From: Thermohalobaculum sp039513195
GTDB lineage: Bacteria > Pseudomonadota > Alphaproteobacteria > Rhodobacterales > Rhodobacteraceae
Reading direction: 5' to 3'
Length of the DNA stretch: 64,000 nucleotides
NCBI GenBank assembly: GCA_039513195.1
Contig: JBCCRM010000020.1
Location: 24,075-88,074 of the forward strand
Part shown: positions 44,666-54,002 of the stretch, in pieces
Layout of the letters: every line of letters begins with the position of its first letter
Numbering within the stretch: the first letter of the stretch is position 1
Notes under the pieces: model-generated
Database searches by the model: none
Told to the model about the DNA's origin: nothing
What the model saw: the letters and a program-made list of their open reading frames with translations, nothing else
Made by a program: the position numbers and the translations under genes

Positions 44666-46738
44666 ATGGGCTATCGCATCGGCGCGGATATCGGCGGCAC
44701 CTTCACCGACCTCGCCCTGGTCGACGGTGCCGGCACCCGCTTCGAGATCGGCAAGATCCTCACTACGCCCGCGCAGCCGGACGATGCAGTGATCGCGGGC
44801 ATCGCGGCCCTCCTCGCCCGCACCGGCCTTACCGCCGGCGAGATCGACCATGTGGTCCACGGCACCACCCTCTTCACCAATGCGCTGATCGAGCGCAAGG
44901 GCGCGACGACCGCCCTGATCACCACCCGCGGCTTCCGCGACGCCGTCGAGATCGGGCGCGAACACCGCTACGATATGTACGATCTGCGCATGGAGCGCCC
45001 GGCCCCGATCGCACCCCGCCGCCGCCGGTTCGAGGTGACGGAACGGGTGCTGGCCTGCGGCACCGTTCGCACCCCGCTCAACGAGGCGGAGGCCCGCGCG
45101 CTCGCCCGTAGCCTGCCCGCCCAGGGGATCGAGGCGGTCGGCATCTGCTTCCTCCACGCTTATGCCAATCCCTCCCACGAGGCGCGGATGGAGGCGATCT
45201 TGGCGAAGGAGGCGCCTGGCCTTGCCGTCACCCGCTCCTCCGCCCTCGCCCCGGAAATCCGGGAGTACGAACGCACCTCGACCGTGCTCGCCAATGTCTA
45301 TGTCCAGCGCATCGCAGAGCGGTATCTCGGCCGCCTCGCCGCCCGGCTGCGGGACGAGATCGGCATCCCAGGCCCGCTTTACATCATGCAGTCGAATGGC
45401 GGACTGGCCGAGGTAGCGACCGCACAGCGCTTTCCGATCCGCCTGGTCGAATCGGGACCCGCGGCGGGCGCCCTGGCCGCCGCCCATTTCGGCGCCAGGC
45501 TCGGCGCGCGCGATCTGCTCTCCTTCGACATGGGCGGCACCACCGCGAAGGCCTGTGTGATCGCCGACGGCGCGCCTTTGATCGCGACCGAGTTCGAGGT
45601 GGACCGCCGCTATCAATTCAAGAAGGGCTCCGGCCTGCCGGTGAAGGTGCCCGTGGTCGAGATGATCGAGATCGGCACCGGCGGCGGCTCCATCGCGCGG
45701 ATCGACAGTCTCGACCGCCTGACCGTGGGGCCAGAGAGTGCCGGCGCCCAGCCGGGTCCCGCCTGCTATGGCCAAGGCGGCACGCGACCGACAGTGACCG
45801 ACGCGGATCTTTGCCTCGGCTTCCTCGATCCGGGCTTCTTCCTCGGCGGCACCATGAAACTAGACTGCATGGCGGCGGAGGCTGCGCTGGCCGAGGAAGT
45901 CGGCCGCCCCCTCAACCTGACGGTGCCAGAGGCCGCCTGGTCGGTCCACCGCCTGGCCAACGAGGCGATGGCCGCTGCCGCCCGGCTGCATGCGGTAGAG
46001 CGGGGGGTGGATGTCGAGAAACTCGCGCTCTTCGCCTTCGGGGGCGCGGGGCCGGTCCATGCCTATGGCGTCGGGCGGATCCTGCGGGTACCGCGGATCT
46101 TCTACCCGCTCGGCGCCGGGGTCATGTCAGCGGCCGGATTCCTCACCGCACCGCTCAGCTTCGATTTCGTGCGCAGCCTGCCAAACGGGATCGACGCCCT
46201 CGATTGGCCGGCGGCGCAGGCGGCAGTCGCAGAAATGGCGGCGAAGGGCCGCGAGATCCTAACAACCACCCTGGCGCCGGAGGCGATTTCCCTGCGCCTC
46301 TATGCCGATATGCGCTATCGCAAGCAGGGCTATGAGGTGCGGACCGCCGTTCCGGAGGCCGTGCTGGCGGGCCGGGACGGTCCCGCCTTGCGAGCAGCGT
46401 TCGAGGCGGCGTATCGCGCCCTCTATGGCCATACCGTGCCCGATACGGGGGCGGAGGTCGTGTCATGGCGTGTGATCGTCGAGGGGCCGAAACCGGATCT
46501 GCGGATCGGTGCGGTCGAGTCGGCCTCAGGCGCCAGCCTAAAAGGCAACCGGCGGATCTGGGTCGTCGACCAGGGCTTCGCCGAAGTCCCGGTCCATGAC
46601 CGCTATCGCCTTGCCCCGGGAACTGCGCTGCAAGGCCCGGTGGTTATCGAGGAACGGGAGTCCACCACCGTCATCAATGGCCCGGGCCGCGTCACTGTCG
46701 ATGCCGGACTGAACCTAACCGCCGAATTGTCGCTGTAG
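44666..46738 (+). CDS. Hydantoinase A / oxoprolinase family ATPase subunit (second copy)
   Basis: 690 aa, same family as the gene at 34107-36200. YRIGADIGGTFTDLALVD, HVVHGTTLFTNALIERKGA, LSFDMGGTTAKACVI, EMIEIGTGGGSIARID and FAFGGAGPVHAYGVGR mark the ATPase core. AGAGAGG precedes ATG 44666 by 5 nt; an upstream in-frame start at 44582 lacks family similarity. Its HyuB partner is 1.1 kb downstream on the same strand, with a methyltransferase gene on the opposite strand between them, an unusual break of the hyuA-hyuB pair. Confidence 0.93.
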   Translation: MGYRIGADIGGTFTDLALVDGAGTRFEIGKILTTPAQPDDAVIAGIAALLARTGLTAGEIDHVVHGTTLFTNALIERKGATTALITTRGFRDAVEIGREHRYDMYDLRMERPAPIAPRRRRFEVTERVLACGTVRTPLNEAEARALARSLPAQGIEAVGICFLHAYANPSHEARMEAILAKEAPGLAVTRSSALAPEIREYERTSTVLANVYVQRIAERYLGRLAARLRDEIGIPGPLYIMQSNGGLAEVATAQRFPIRLVESGPAAGALAAAHFGARLGARDLLSFDMGGTTAKACVIADGAPLIATEFEVDRRYQFKKGSGLPVKVPVVEMIEIGTGGGSIARIDSLDRLTVGPESAGAQPGPACYGQGGTRPTVTDADLCLGFLDPGFFLGGTMKLDCMAAEAALAEEVGRPLNLTVPEAAWSVHRLANEAMAAAARLHAVERGVDVEKLALFAFGGAGPVHAYGVGRILRVPRIFYPLGAGVMSAAGFLTAPLSFDFVRSLPNGIDALDWPAAQAAVAEMAAKGREILTTTLAPEAISLRLYADMRYRKQGYEVRTAVPEAVLAGRDGPALRAAFEAAYRALYGHTVPDTGAEVVSWRVIVEGPKPDLRIGAVESASGASLKGNRRIWVVDQGFAEVPVHDRYRLAPGTALQGPVVIEERESTTVINGPGRVTVDAGLNLTAELSL

Positions 46739-46846
46739 CGCCAGGGCGGGAGCCGATCACACCGAACCACGACGATCGACCCCCGCTAAGGCGCCGGAAG
46801 CGTCAGCCCACAGGAGATCCCGGCCGAGAATCCGATGTTGGACCGC

Positions 46847-46865
46847 GCTCGAACCTCTTTCGAGC
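46847..46865. terminator. Hairpin between convergent genes
   Basis: A perfect 7-bp stem, GCTCGAA pairing with TTCGAGC, around CCTCT, in the spacer between hydantoinase A and the convergent methyltransferase. No T-tract follows on either strand. Confidence 0.35.
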
Positions 46866-46896
46866 ACCGGGCGCCGAGCCGAGGCGTTCTTGACCG

Positions 46897-47664
46897 TCAC
46901 TCCGCGGCCAGCGCTCCGGGCCGGGGGCTTTCATCGGCGCCCGGGATGCGGGCCACGCGGAAAATACGGGCCTGTGGGATGTAGCCGGGCAGTTCCTGGG
47001 CGATTTGGAATTGCGGGAAAGTGTCGAGGAATTCCCGGAACGCCTCGCGCTGGCCGATTTCGCCCTTATCCGCTTGCCAGCCCCAATCGTCGAAAATCAG
47101 CACTGTCTCATCGCCGATCAGCGGTTCGCAGAACCAGAGTGCCTCCTTCGTCGCGGAGTAGATGTCGCAGTCGAGGAGGATCAAGCTGGCCCGACCGAGG
47201 CCGAGAGAGGATTTCGTCTCCTCTGTCAGGGTGTCTTTGAACCAGCCCTTGGTGAGGGTTACACCCCCCATATCGACCCCCGCTTCACGCAGATAGGCCC
47301 GCGTCGCCCCGATGGTCGAGGCGTAGAGGCCCGGACGCCAGCCCTGCCCGGCGGATTCTTCCGGCATCCCTTCGAAACTGTCGAAACCGAAGACCCGGAC
47401 CCTGCCCAGCCCCGCGCGCCGCAGGGCGTGGTGCATGCAAGCCATGGCTGTGCCGCGGCTGACCCCAAATTCCAGATAGTCGCCGAATTGGTGATCCGCC
47501 GCCCGGAGCGACGCGATAGCCTGGTCACAGCTTTCCGAAAAGGCGTCATGGGGTACCAGCGGCTCCCACCGCACCCAGCCGCGCGCATGGAGCCAACGCT
47601 TGACCCGCTGCGCTGCTCCCCGCAGACCAACGGTGTCGAGAAGTTTCCGCAAAACGGCTTTCAT
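46897..47664 (-). CDS. TylF/macrocin O-methyltransferase-like protein
   Basis: 255-aa SAM-dependent methyltransferase of the TylF family. QFGDYLEFGVSRGTAMACMHHAL is the SAM-binding loop, VFGFDSFEGMPEE follows, and the metal-binding acidic cluster is in ILLDCDIYSATKEALWF and FDDWGW. Members methylate sugar hydroxyls of macrolides or cell-surface glycans. A catabolic role is not expected, so it may be a chance insertion. It lies on the minus strand between plus-strand hydantoinase A and B genes. Confidence 0.85.
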   Translation of the reverse strand: MKAVLRKLLDTVGLRGAAQRVKRWLHARGWVRWEPLVPHDAFSESCDQAIASLRAADHQFGDYLEFGVSRGTAMACMHHALRRAGLGRVRVFGFDSFEGMPEESAGQGWRPGLYASTIGATRAYLREAGVDMGGVTLTKGWFKDTLTEETKSSLGLGRASLILLDCDIYSATKEALWFCEPLIGDETVLIFDDWGWQADKGEIGQREAFREFLDTFPQFQIAQELPGYIPQARIFRVARIPGADESPRPGALAAE

Positions 47665-47885
47665 GGCGTAACCCCCATCCCTGGTATTGCAGGCATTGTC
47701 GTTGTTCGGCGGTCAGTCGGGCCGAAAAGAATCAGATAGAAATCGAGCCGGCCGCCTTGATCGTGCCGCAATCGGATATGGTTTAAAACGATAACTTCGG
47801 CTTTGGATGGAGCGGTTTGGGACAATCGATGGCGTCTGGTCCCGGTTCCGGATAACATTTCGTGTGGCGTCGACCGGGGAGCAGG

Positions 47886-49484
47886 ATGGATCGACTGACC
47901 CTCGACATCCTCTGGAGCCGCTTGATCTCCAGCGTCAACGAGCAGGCGGCGGCGCTGATGCGCGCCTCGTTCACCTCGATCGTGCGGGAGGCGGGCGATC
48001 TCTCTGCCGGCGTGTTCGACCGGTGCGGGCGGATGGTGGCCCAGGCGGTGACCGGGACGCCGGGGCATATCAACTCCATGGCCACGGGGATGGTGCATTT
48101 CCTGGAGAAGTACCCGGTCGATAGCCTCGCCGAGGGCGATGTGCTGGTCACCAACGACCCCTGGATGACGGCGAGCCAGCTCAACGACATCACGGTTGCA
48201 ACGCCGGTATTCCGGGGCGGCCGGGTGATCGCCTTCTATGCGAATTGCTGCCATGCGCTGGATATCGGCGGCCGGGGGCTGTCCGCCGATAGCCGGTCCG
48301 TCCACGAGGAGGGGCTTTATCTGCCGGTCATGAAATTGCACGAGGCGGGCAAGCCGGTGCAGGCGATCTTCGCCATCCTGGCCGCTAATTCCCGCACGCC
48401 GGAGGAGGTGCTGGGGGATCTCCACAGCCAGATCGTCGCGAACGAGGTGGGGGCGCGGCAACTAACCCGGTTCCTCGACGAGTTCACGCTCGCGGATATC
48501 GAGGATCTGGCGGAGGCGATTATCACCCGCTCGGAGGCCGCGATGCGAGACAAGATCCGCGCCCTGCCCGATGGCGATTACGCCTACGCGCTGGAGATCG
48601 ATGGGTTCGAGGCGGCGCCCCTGCGCCTGGCGGCCCGCATCGCCGTGCGGGGCGACGCGTTGGAAGTGGATTTCACCGGTAGCGCCGCGGCGGTGCCCTT
48701 GGGCATGAATGTGACGCTGAACTACACGCGGGCCTACACGACCTATGGCGTGAAATGCGCGGTTTCGCCGGACGTGCCGAACAATGAGGGCGCGTTCCGG
48801 CCGGTTACGATCACGGCGCCGGAGGGCGGGATTTTGAACGCACGCTATCCCTCGGCGGTCGGGGGTCGGCATTTGGTGGGGCATTTCCTGCCCTCGGTCG
48901 TGATGGGGGCGCTGTCCGAGGCGCTGCCGGAGGCGGTGGCGGCCCCGGGCGCTGACGGGCTGTGGGACACCCATATCGCCGGCGAGGATCGGGAGGGGCG
49001 GCCGTTTTCCTACACCTGGTTCTCCTCTGGCGGTGTCGGCGCAATGCGGGGGCGCGACGGGCTGGCCGCGACCGCCTACCCCTCCGGAATTGCGGGCGTC
49101 CCCGTTGAGGTGATCGAGACGCTGGCGCCCTTGGTGGTACGGGAGCGCTCGCTTCGGCCCGACAGCGGCGGCGCCGGGCAGTTCCGGGGCGGGCTGGGCC
49201 AGGTGATGGAGATCGAGGTGCTGAGCGACAAACCCTATCTGTTCTCGGGCCTTTATGAGCGGGTGCGGGTGCCGGCCCCGGGGCTTGCCGGCGGCGCGCC
49301 CGGGGCGCCTGGGGTCGTGGAGACGGCCGATGGCAGGGCCTTGGCGCCGAAGATCACCCGGACATTGCCGGCGGGAACGGTGATCCGGATCGCCTTGCCC
49401 GGCGGTGGCGGGCTCGGCGACCCGGCTGCGCGCGACCCTGCCGCCATGGCCGCAGACATCGCCGATGGCTATGTCAGCGAGTGA
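47886..49484 (+). CDS. Hydantoinase B / oxoprolinase family subunit (second copy)
   Basis: 532 aa, paralogue of the gene at 32455-34110. MDRLTLDILWSRLISSVNEQAAALMRASF, GDLSAGVFDRCGRM, GTPGHINSMATGMVHFLEKYP, LVTNDPWMTASQLNDI, LDIGGRGLSADSRSVHEEGLYLP and LPGGGGLGDPAARDP are family features. GGGGAGCAGG lies directly before ATG 47886. With the upstream second HyuA it would make another ATP-dependent cyclic-amide hydrolase. The 221-bp region upstream is divergent with the methyltransferase gene and must contain its own promoter. Confidence 0.93.
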   Translation: MDRLTLDILWSRLISSVNEQAAALMRASFTSIVREAGDLSAGVFDRCGRMVAQAVTGTPGHINSMATGMVHFLEKYPVDSLAEGDVLVTNDPWMTASQLNDITVATPVFRGGRVIAFYANCCHALDIGGRGLSADSRSVHEEGLYLPVMKLHEAGKPVQAIFAILAANSRTPEEVLGDLHSQIVANEVGARQLTRFLDEFTLADIEDLAEAIITRSEAAMRDKIRALPDGDYAYALEIDGFEAAPLRLAARIAVRGDALEVDFTGSAAAVPLGMNVTLNYTRAYTTYGVKCAVSPDVPNNEGAFRPVTITAPEGGILNARYPSAVGGRHLVGHFLPSVVMGALSEALPEAVAAPGADGLWDTHIAGEDREGRPFSYTWFSSGGVGAMRGRDGLAATAYPSGIAGVPVEVIETLAPLVVRERSLRPDSGGAGQFRGGLGQVMEIEVLSDKPYLFSGLYERVRVPAPGLAGGAPGAPGVVETADGRALAPKITRTLPAGTVIRIALPGGGGLGDPAARDPAAMAADIADGYVSE

Positions 49485-49504
49485 GGGTTCGGCGGTGAGT
49501 TAAG

Positions 49505-49531
49505 CGGAATCGCAGGCCTGCGGCCCGCGAT
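49505..49531 (+). repeat. Interspersed hairpin repeat, copy 2
   Basis: CGGA, ATCGCAGGC, a 5-nt loop, GCCCGCGAT; one A/C mismatch in the 9-bp stem. Located just 3' of the second hydantoinase B gene and followed by the longer hairpin at 49549-49572. Confidence 0.7.
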
Positions 49532-49548
49532 AGAGTCTCGCCTGGCTC

Positions 49549-49572
49549 GGCCGCGCTGTGAACAGCGCGGCC
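49549..49572. terminator. Strong hairpin 3' of the second hydantoinase B gene
   Basis: A perfect 10-bp stem, GGCCGCGCTG pairing with CAGCGCGGCC, around TGAA. It sits in the 301-bp convergent spacer between hydantoinase B and the third TRAP operon. The rest of that spacer, apart from repeat copy 2, shows nothing recognisable. No T-tract, so either a factor-independent GC-rich terminator or part of the repeat element. Confidence 0.5.
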
Positions 49573-49785
49573 TGCGCCGCCCAGCGGCACCGGCGATCTT
49601 CGAAACACTGGAGGGCGCGGGTGGAGAGACCGCAGAGGCTGGCCGGGAAGACCGCCAGGGGCGGTCATTTCCGAGCATGCCCCCGATGGCCGGACCCGCG
49701 CATCAGGGGGAAGCAGCGCTGACAGCGGCCCGTGACCCGCGCCCGGATTACGGGAGCCGGGCCGAATTCTTGGCGGATTTACTGG

Positions 49786-51105
49786 TCAGCGGCCCATTTG
49801 GTTGGGGAGCCAGACGGCGATGCCTGGAAACAGCGTGATCAGTACCACGCCCACCAAGAGAAGCAGGAAGAAGGGCAAGGCATGCCGCGCGATGGCCAGC
49901 ACGCTTTGCCCGGTCATGCCTTGGATGACGAAAAGGTTGAAGCCCACCGGCGGCGTGATCTGGCTCATTTCCACCACCAGGACCAGGAAGATCCCGAACC
50001 AGATGCGGTCGATCCCCACTGCCTCGACCATCGGGACAATCACCGCGGTGGTCAGTACCACCACCGAAATTCCGTCGAGAAAGCAGCCGAGGACAACGAA
50101 GAAGACCGTCAGCGCCGCAAGGAGAGCGTAGGGCGAGAGCTCCAGCGAGCCGATCCAGCCGGCGAGCGCCCGCGGCAGGCCGGAAAAGCCCATCGCCACC
50201 GTAAGGAAGGCCGCACCTGCGAGGATGAAGGCAATCATGCAGGAGGTGCAGGTGGCGCCCATCAGGCTTTCGACCATCAACGCGCGGGAGAGATCCCCCT
50301 GGCTCCAGACCAAACCAAGCGCCAGCAACACCCCGACCGCCGCTGCATCGGTCGGCGAAGCGACGCCCACATAGATCGAGCCAATGACCCCGCCGATCAG
50401 CAGCACCACCGGGATCAACCGCCGCGAGCGGGAGAGCTTCTCGGCCAGGGGCAAACGCTCCTCAACCGCCGGCATTTTCGTGCGGTTGAAGAGCGCCCAA
50501 AGCGCCACAAAGCCCATGAAGAGCGTGAGCATCATGATCCCGGGTCCGACGCCGGCGAGGAACAGGCGGGCAATCGATTCCTCGATCGCCACCCCATAGA
50601 CGATCAGGATGATCGAGGGCGGGATCAGGAGGCCCAAGGTGCCGGAACCCGCGAGGGTGCCCAGGATCATGCGGTCATCGAAACCGCGGGCCTGAAGCTC
50701 CGGCACCGACATTTTGCCCACGGTGACGCAGGTGGCGGCGGAAGAGCCGGAGACGGCGGCGAAGATCCCGCAGCCGAGAATGTTCACATGCAGGAGCGAG
50801 CCCGGTAGGCGGCCGAGCCAGGGCGCGAGGCCGGAGAAGAGGTCGTCGGAGAGGCGGGAGCGGAAGAGGATCTCGCCCATCCAGATGAAGAGTGGTAGCG
50901 CCGCAAGCGCCCAGGAGTTCGAGGCGCCCCAGACGGTCGAGGCCAGCGTTTGCCCGATGGCGCCAAAGCCGCCGAAGAGGGGCTTGTCGGTAAACAACAG
51001 GAAGCCGAGGGCGCCGGTGGCGAAGAGCGACAGCGTGACCCAGAGACCCGCACCAAGCAGGAGGAACAGGCAGGCGACGAGCACCAGGCCGGCGATGATC
51101 TCCAT
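49786..51105 (-). CDS. TRAP transporter large permease (DctM), third system
   Basis: 439-aa ion-coupled permease. NSWALAALPLFIWMGEILFRS, GSSAATCVTVGKMSVPEL, GTLAGSGTLGLLIPPSIILIVYG and ITPPVGFNLFVIQGM are family motifs. I start it at ATG 51105 (MEIIAGLVLVACLF), which shares one base with the TGA stop of dctQ (TGATG), rather than at the longer in-frame start at 51237 that would overlap dctQ extensively. Confidence 0.93.
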   Translation of the reverse strand: MEIIAGLVLVACLFLLLGAGLWVTLSLFATGALGFLLFTDKPLFGGFGAIGQTLASTVWGASNSWALAALPLFIWMGEILFRSRLSDDLFSGLAPWLGRLPGSLLHVNILGCGIFAAVSGSSAATCVTVGKMSVPELQARGFDDRMILGTLAGSGTLGLLIPPSIILIVYGVAIEESIARLFLAGVGPGIMMLTLFMGFVALWALFNRTKMPAVEERLPLAEKLSRSRRLIPVVLLIGGVIGSIYVGVASPTDAAAVGVLLALGLVWSQGDLSRALMVESLMGATCTSCMIAFILAGAAFLTVAMGFSGLPRALAGWIGSLELSPYALLAALTVFFVVLGCFLDGISVVVLTTAVIVPMVEAVGIDRIWFGIFLVLVVEMSQITPPVGFNLFVIQGMTGQSVLAIARHALPFFLLLLVGVVLITLFPGIAVWLPNQMGR

Positions 51106-51653
51106 CAGCGGGCCAAGTCGTCGTCGCAGGCAGCGCCCCGTCCGGGGGTGCCAGAGCGCGCGATCACCACAGCCTCGTCGATCAGTGCAATGGTCAGGAT
51201 CAGGAGGCCGATCACCATAGAGAGCTGTGGGATCCAAATCGGCACCGGGACGATCCCGGGGGAGACGTCGCCGAACACCCAGGATTCCCAGGCGAGAAGG
51301 CCAACCCAGCCGGTGAAATAGGCCGCGAATACAGCCCCGATGACAGCGCAGACCAGCTCCGACCGCCGGCGCGCCTCGGGAGAAAGGCGCTGCAGCACCA
51401 GGGTCACGCGGATATGGGCGCCTGCCTTCAGCGCGTAGGCGCCGGCGAAAAAGGTCGATGCGGTCAAGAAATAGCCGGTGAATTCGGCATAGGAGGGCAA
51501 GGTCAGGCCAACCGCCGTCCCTGTCAACGCAACGGCGATGCGATCGAGGATGTTCAGGCCCACCTGGATCAGCACCGTCACCGCAATCGCGAGAAGAAAC
51601 ACGGCCGCGACGATGCCGGAGGCCCGGTAGAGCGTATCCAGGGCTTTGCGCAT
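51105..51653 (-). CDS. TRAP transporter small permease (DctQ), third system
   Basis: 182-aa protein with four hydrophobic segments (IVAAVFLLAIAVTVLIQVGLNIL, YFLTASTFFAGAYALKAGAHIRVTLVLQRL, LVCAVIGAVFAAYFTGWVGLLAW, LSMVIGLLILTIALI). The GAHIRVTLVLQRL stretch after helix 2 is the DctQ signature. Its stop overlaps the dctM start by one base. The dctP gene ends 120 bp upstream. Confidence 0.9.
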   Translation of the reverse strand: MRKALDTLYRASGIVAAVFLLAIAVTVLIQVGLNILDRIAVALTGTAVGLTLPSYAEFTGYFLTASTFFAGAYALKAGAHIRVTLVLQRLSPEARRRSELVCAVIGAVFAAYFTGWVGLLAWESWVFGDVSPGIVPVPIWIPQLSMVIGLLILTIALIDEAVVIARSGTPGRGAACDDDLAR

Positions 51654-51773
51654 GGGATCACTCGGCGAGGGACGGGCGATGCCCCGGGTCGAGCCCGGGG
51701 CATCGACGATATCGGACGGATCTGCGGGCAGCCTCCCGGGGCGGGCCCAGGGGGCCGCTCAGCACCCGCAAGA

Positions 51774-52745
51774 TCAGTTCTTGAAGGCGTCGATGACCGA
51801 TTTGCCGTCGTCCCCGGCCTTGTCGAGCCACTCCTCCGTCATTTTGGCGCCGATATCTTCGAGCGCGTCCTTCAACGCCACGGACGGATCTTCAACCGAG
51901 ATGCCGTTGTCTTCGAGCCCCTTGGTCTTTTCCGACGTCTCGTCCTCCGACGCCTCCCAACCCCGGGCCTGGGCCGCCTCGGCCGCCGCGAGAACCAGTT
52001 TCTGAGCATCCTCGTCGAGGCTGCGGAACGCACGCTTGTTCGCCACCACGATGTTCTTCGGCAGCCAGCCCTGCACATCGTAATAGTGGCTGAGATAGTC
52101 CCACGCCTTGGTGTTAAAGCCGGTCGATGGCGACGTGATCATGCTGTCGACCCGGCCGGTCGCGAAGGCTTGGGCAAGATCGGCAACCTCGACTTGGGTT
52201 GGAACGGCGCCGACGAGCTGCGCCAACCGCTCTGTCGAGGCATTGTAGGCGCGGAATTTCAGACCGGACAGCGCGTCCGCCTCGGAAATCTCCCGGTCAG
52301 CGTACAGCCCTTGCGGTGGCCAGGGCACTGCGTAAAGGACCATCAACCCCTCTTTCTCCAGGAGGGCTTCGACCTTCGGCCGCTGCACCTCCCACAGTTT
52401 CTCGGCGTCTTGATACGAGGTTGCGAGAAACGGCACGCTGTCGAGTTCGAACATCGGGTCCTCGTTCGACAGGCGCGAGAGCAGGAACTCGCCGATCGGC
52501 ACCTGTCCGGAACGCACGGCATTCTTGATTTCCGGATGTTTGAACAGCGAGCCAGACGGGTGAACGGTGATTTCGATATCGCCACCAGTCAGCTCGGCCA
52601 CATCCTTGGCGAACTGGATGTGGTTGAGCGTATGGAAATTTGTATCGCCGTAGGGAACCGGCATGTCCCAAGTGTCGGCGAGCGCCCCCGCGCCGACCAG
52701 GCTGGCCCCGAGAAGGGCGCCGGTCACAAGTCTCACGAGCTGCAT
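51774..52745 (-). CDS. TRAP transporter solute-binding protein (DctP), third system
   Basis: 323-aa periplasmic binding protein. MQLVRLVTGALLGASLVGAGALAD is the signal peptide; WDMPVPYGDTNFHTLNHIQFAKDV and FRAYNASTERLAQLVGAVPTQVEVADLAQAF are typical DctP sequence. GGAGG is 6 nt from ATG 52745. First gene of a dctP-dctQ-dctM operon next to the second hydantoinase pair, which makes it a candidate importer for that pathway, though the operons converge and are not co-transcribed. Confidence 0.92.
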   Translation of the reverse strand: MQLVRLVTGALLGASLVGAGALADTWDMPVPYGDTNFHTLNHIQFAKDVAELTGGDIEITVHPSGSLFKHPEIKNAVRSGQVPIGEFLLSRLSNEDPMFELDSVPFLATSYQDAEKLWEVQRPKVEALLEKEGLMVLYAVPWPPQGLYADREISEADALSGLKFRAYNASTERLAQLVGAVPTQVEVADLAQAFATGRVDSMITSPSTGFNTKAWDYLSHYYDVQGWLPKNIVVANKRAFRSLDEDAQKLVLAAAEAAQARGWEASEDETSEKTKGLEDNGISVEDPSVALKDALEDIGAKMTEEWLDKAGDDGKSVIDAFKN

Positions 52746-52913
52746 GGTTAACCTCCGTGTCGATATCCCCAAGGCTTGGTCCCATCGGGACCGCCGGCGC
52801 GCCGGGCGTGTCGCGCGCCGGGCCGGACCACTGCCCGGCCGCCCGCCGCATAAAAGCGCAAGGCGCCCATTATGAAAACCCGGCTTCGAAGGCCAAACAC
52901 CGGAAAGGTGACG

Positions 52914-54002
52914 TTAATCGGCCTCAGCCGCGGGAAGGCGCCCGTCTTTGGACAGGAGCACGGCGACAGGGCGTGTGGCCGGGAAGCGTGCGCAGATCAA
53001 GCAGATTATCACGGTGATGGGGATCGCGAGGAACATGCCGGCAGGGCCCCAGACGGCGCCCCAGACCACCAGGACCAGGAGAATCACAAAGGCGCTGAGA
53101 TTGAGCCGCTGACCCATGAGGCGCGGCATCACGACCTCTCCCGCGACGAATTGCAACGCAGCAAGGGCTGCGATGAGGCCCAAAACGGCCGCCGGATCAT
53201 CGAGGGTGACGAGGCCGTAGGCGGCAGGGAAGGCGACCGCGAGGATCGAGCCGATCGTGGGGATGAAGTTGAGCGCAAAGGCGAGGAAGCCCCAGAAGCC
53301 GGCTCCCTCCAGCCCCACTAGGCGACAGATCCCGAAGGTGACCAGGGCAACCCCACCGCTGATCAGCGACATCAGCCAGAGATAGAGCCGGGTTTCGCGC
53401 CCAACGCGGCTGAGCGTGTCGCGGAGTGCGGCGCGGCGGGCTTCGTCGGCAACCAGAGCGCGCAGCTTTGCCTCGAAATAGCGTTGGTCGAGAAGGAGGA
53501 ACAGGACGTAGAGGAAGACTAGGCTGACACCGCTGATCAGACTGCCGGTGGTGCCGAGGACGGCGGCGAGCAGGCGTTCCAGATCGACCGAGGCCAGAAG
53601 CGTGTCGAGACGGATCGGTGTCGGAATGCCGAGGGGCGCCGCCCAGCTTTCCAGTTTTCCCAGCAAAACCGTCTCGTGCCCTGCCAGATCCTCGGCGAGG
53701 CTGCGGATATTGTCGACCACAACGCGGCTGGCGGCGATCATGCCGGCGAAAAGCACGATCACCGATACGATTTGGGCGCCACCGAGCGGGAGGCGGTGTC
53801 CGATATGGGGCAATCGGCGCAATGCATCGGCCAGGGCATTGATCAAGAACCAGACCAGCACTGCGATCGCGATCGGCACGGCGTAGTCGCGGGTTAGCGC
53901 GAGGCAGGTCAGCACCAAGGCTGCAAGGCCAATAGCGTAGAAGGGTCCGCTGAGACCGCCGACCCTGGTCGCCCAGGCCCTCTGCCGCTGCGGCGCGGTC
54001 AT
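52914..54002 (-). CDS. AI-2E family transporter (PF01594-type exporter)
   Basis: 362-aa inner-membrane protein with about eight helices. Family features: LAALVLTCLALTRDYAVPIAIAVLVWFLINALADALRR at the N-terminus, FGICRLVGLEGAGFWGFLAFALNFIPTIGSILAV and VMPRLMGQRLNLSAFVILLVLVVWGAVWGPAGMFLAIPI near the C-terminus. Members export varied small molecules or ions; autoinducer-2 transport applies to few of them. The ATG at 54002 overlaps the stop of the receiver gene by 4 nt, so signalling and transport genes are co-translated. Confidence 0.9.
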   Translation of the reverse strand: MTAPQRQRAWATRVGGLSGPFYAIGLAALVLTCLALTRDYAVPIAIAVLVWFLINALADALRRLPHIGHRLPLGGAQIVSVIVLFAGMIAASRVVVDNIRSLAEDLAGHETVLLGKLESWAAPLGIPTPIRLDTLLASVDLERLLAAVLGTTGSLISGVSLVFLYVLFLLLDQRYFEAKLRALVADEARRAALRDTLSRVGRETRLYLWLMSLISGGVALVTFGICRLVGLEGAGFWGFLAFALNFIPTIGSILAVAFPAAYGLVTLDDPAAVLGLIAALAALQFVAGEVVMPRLMGQRLNLSAFVILLVLVVWGAVWGPAGMFLAIPITVIICLICARFPATRPVAVLLSKDGRLPAAEAD

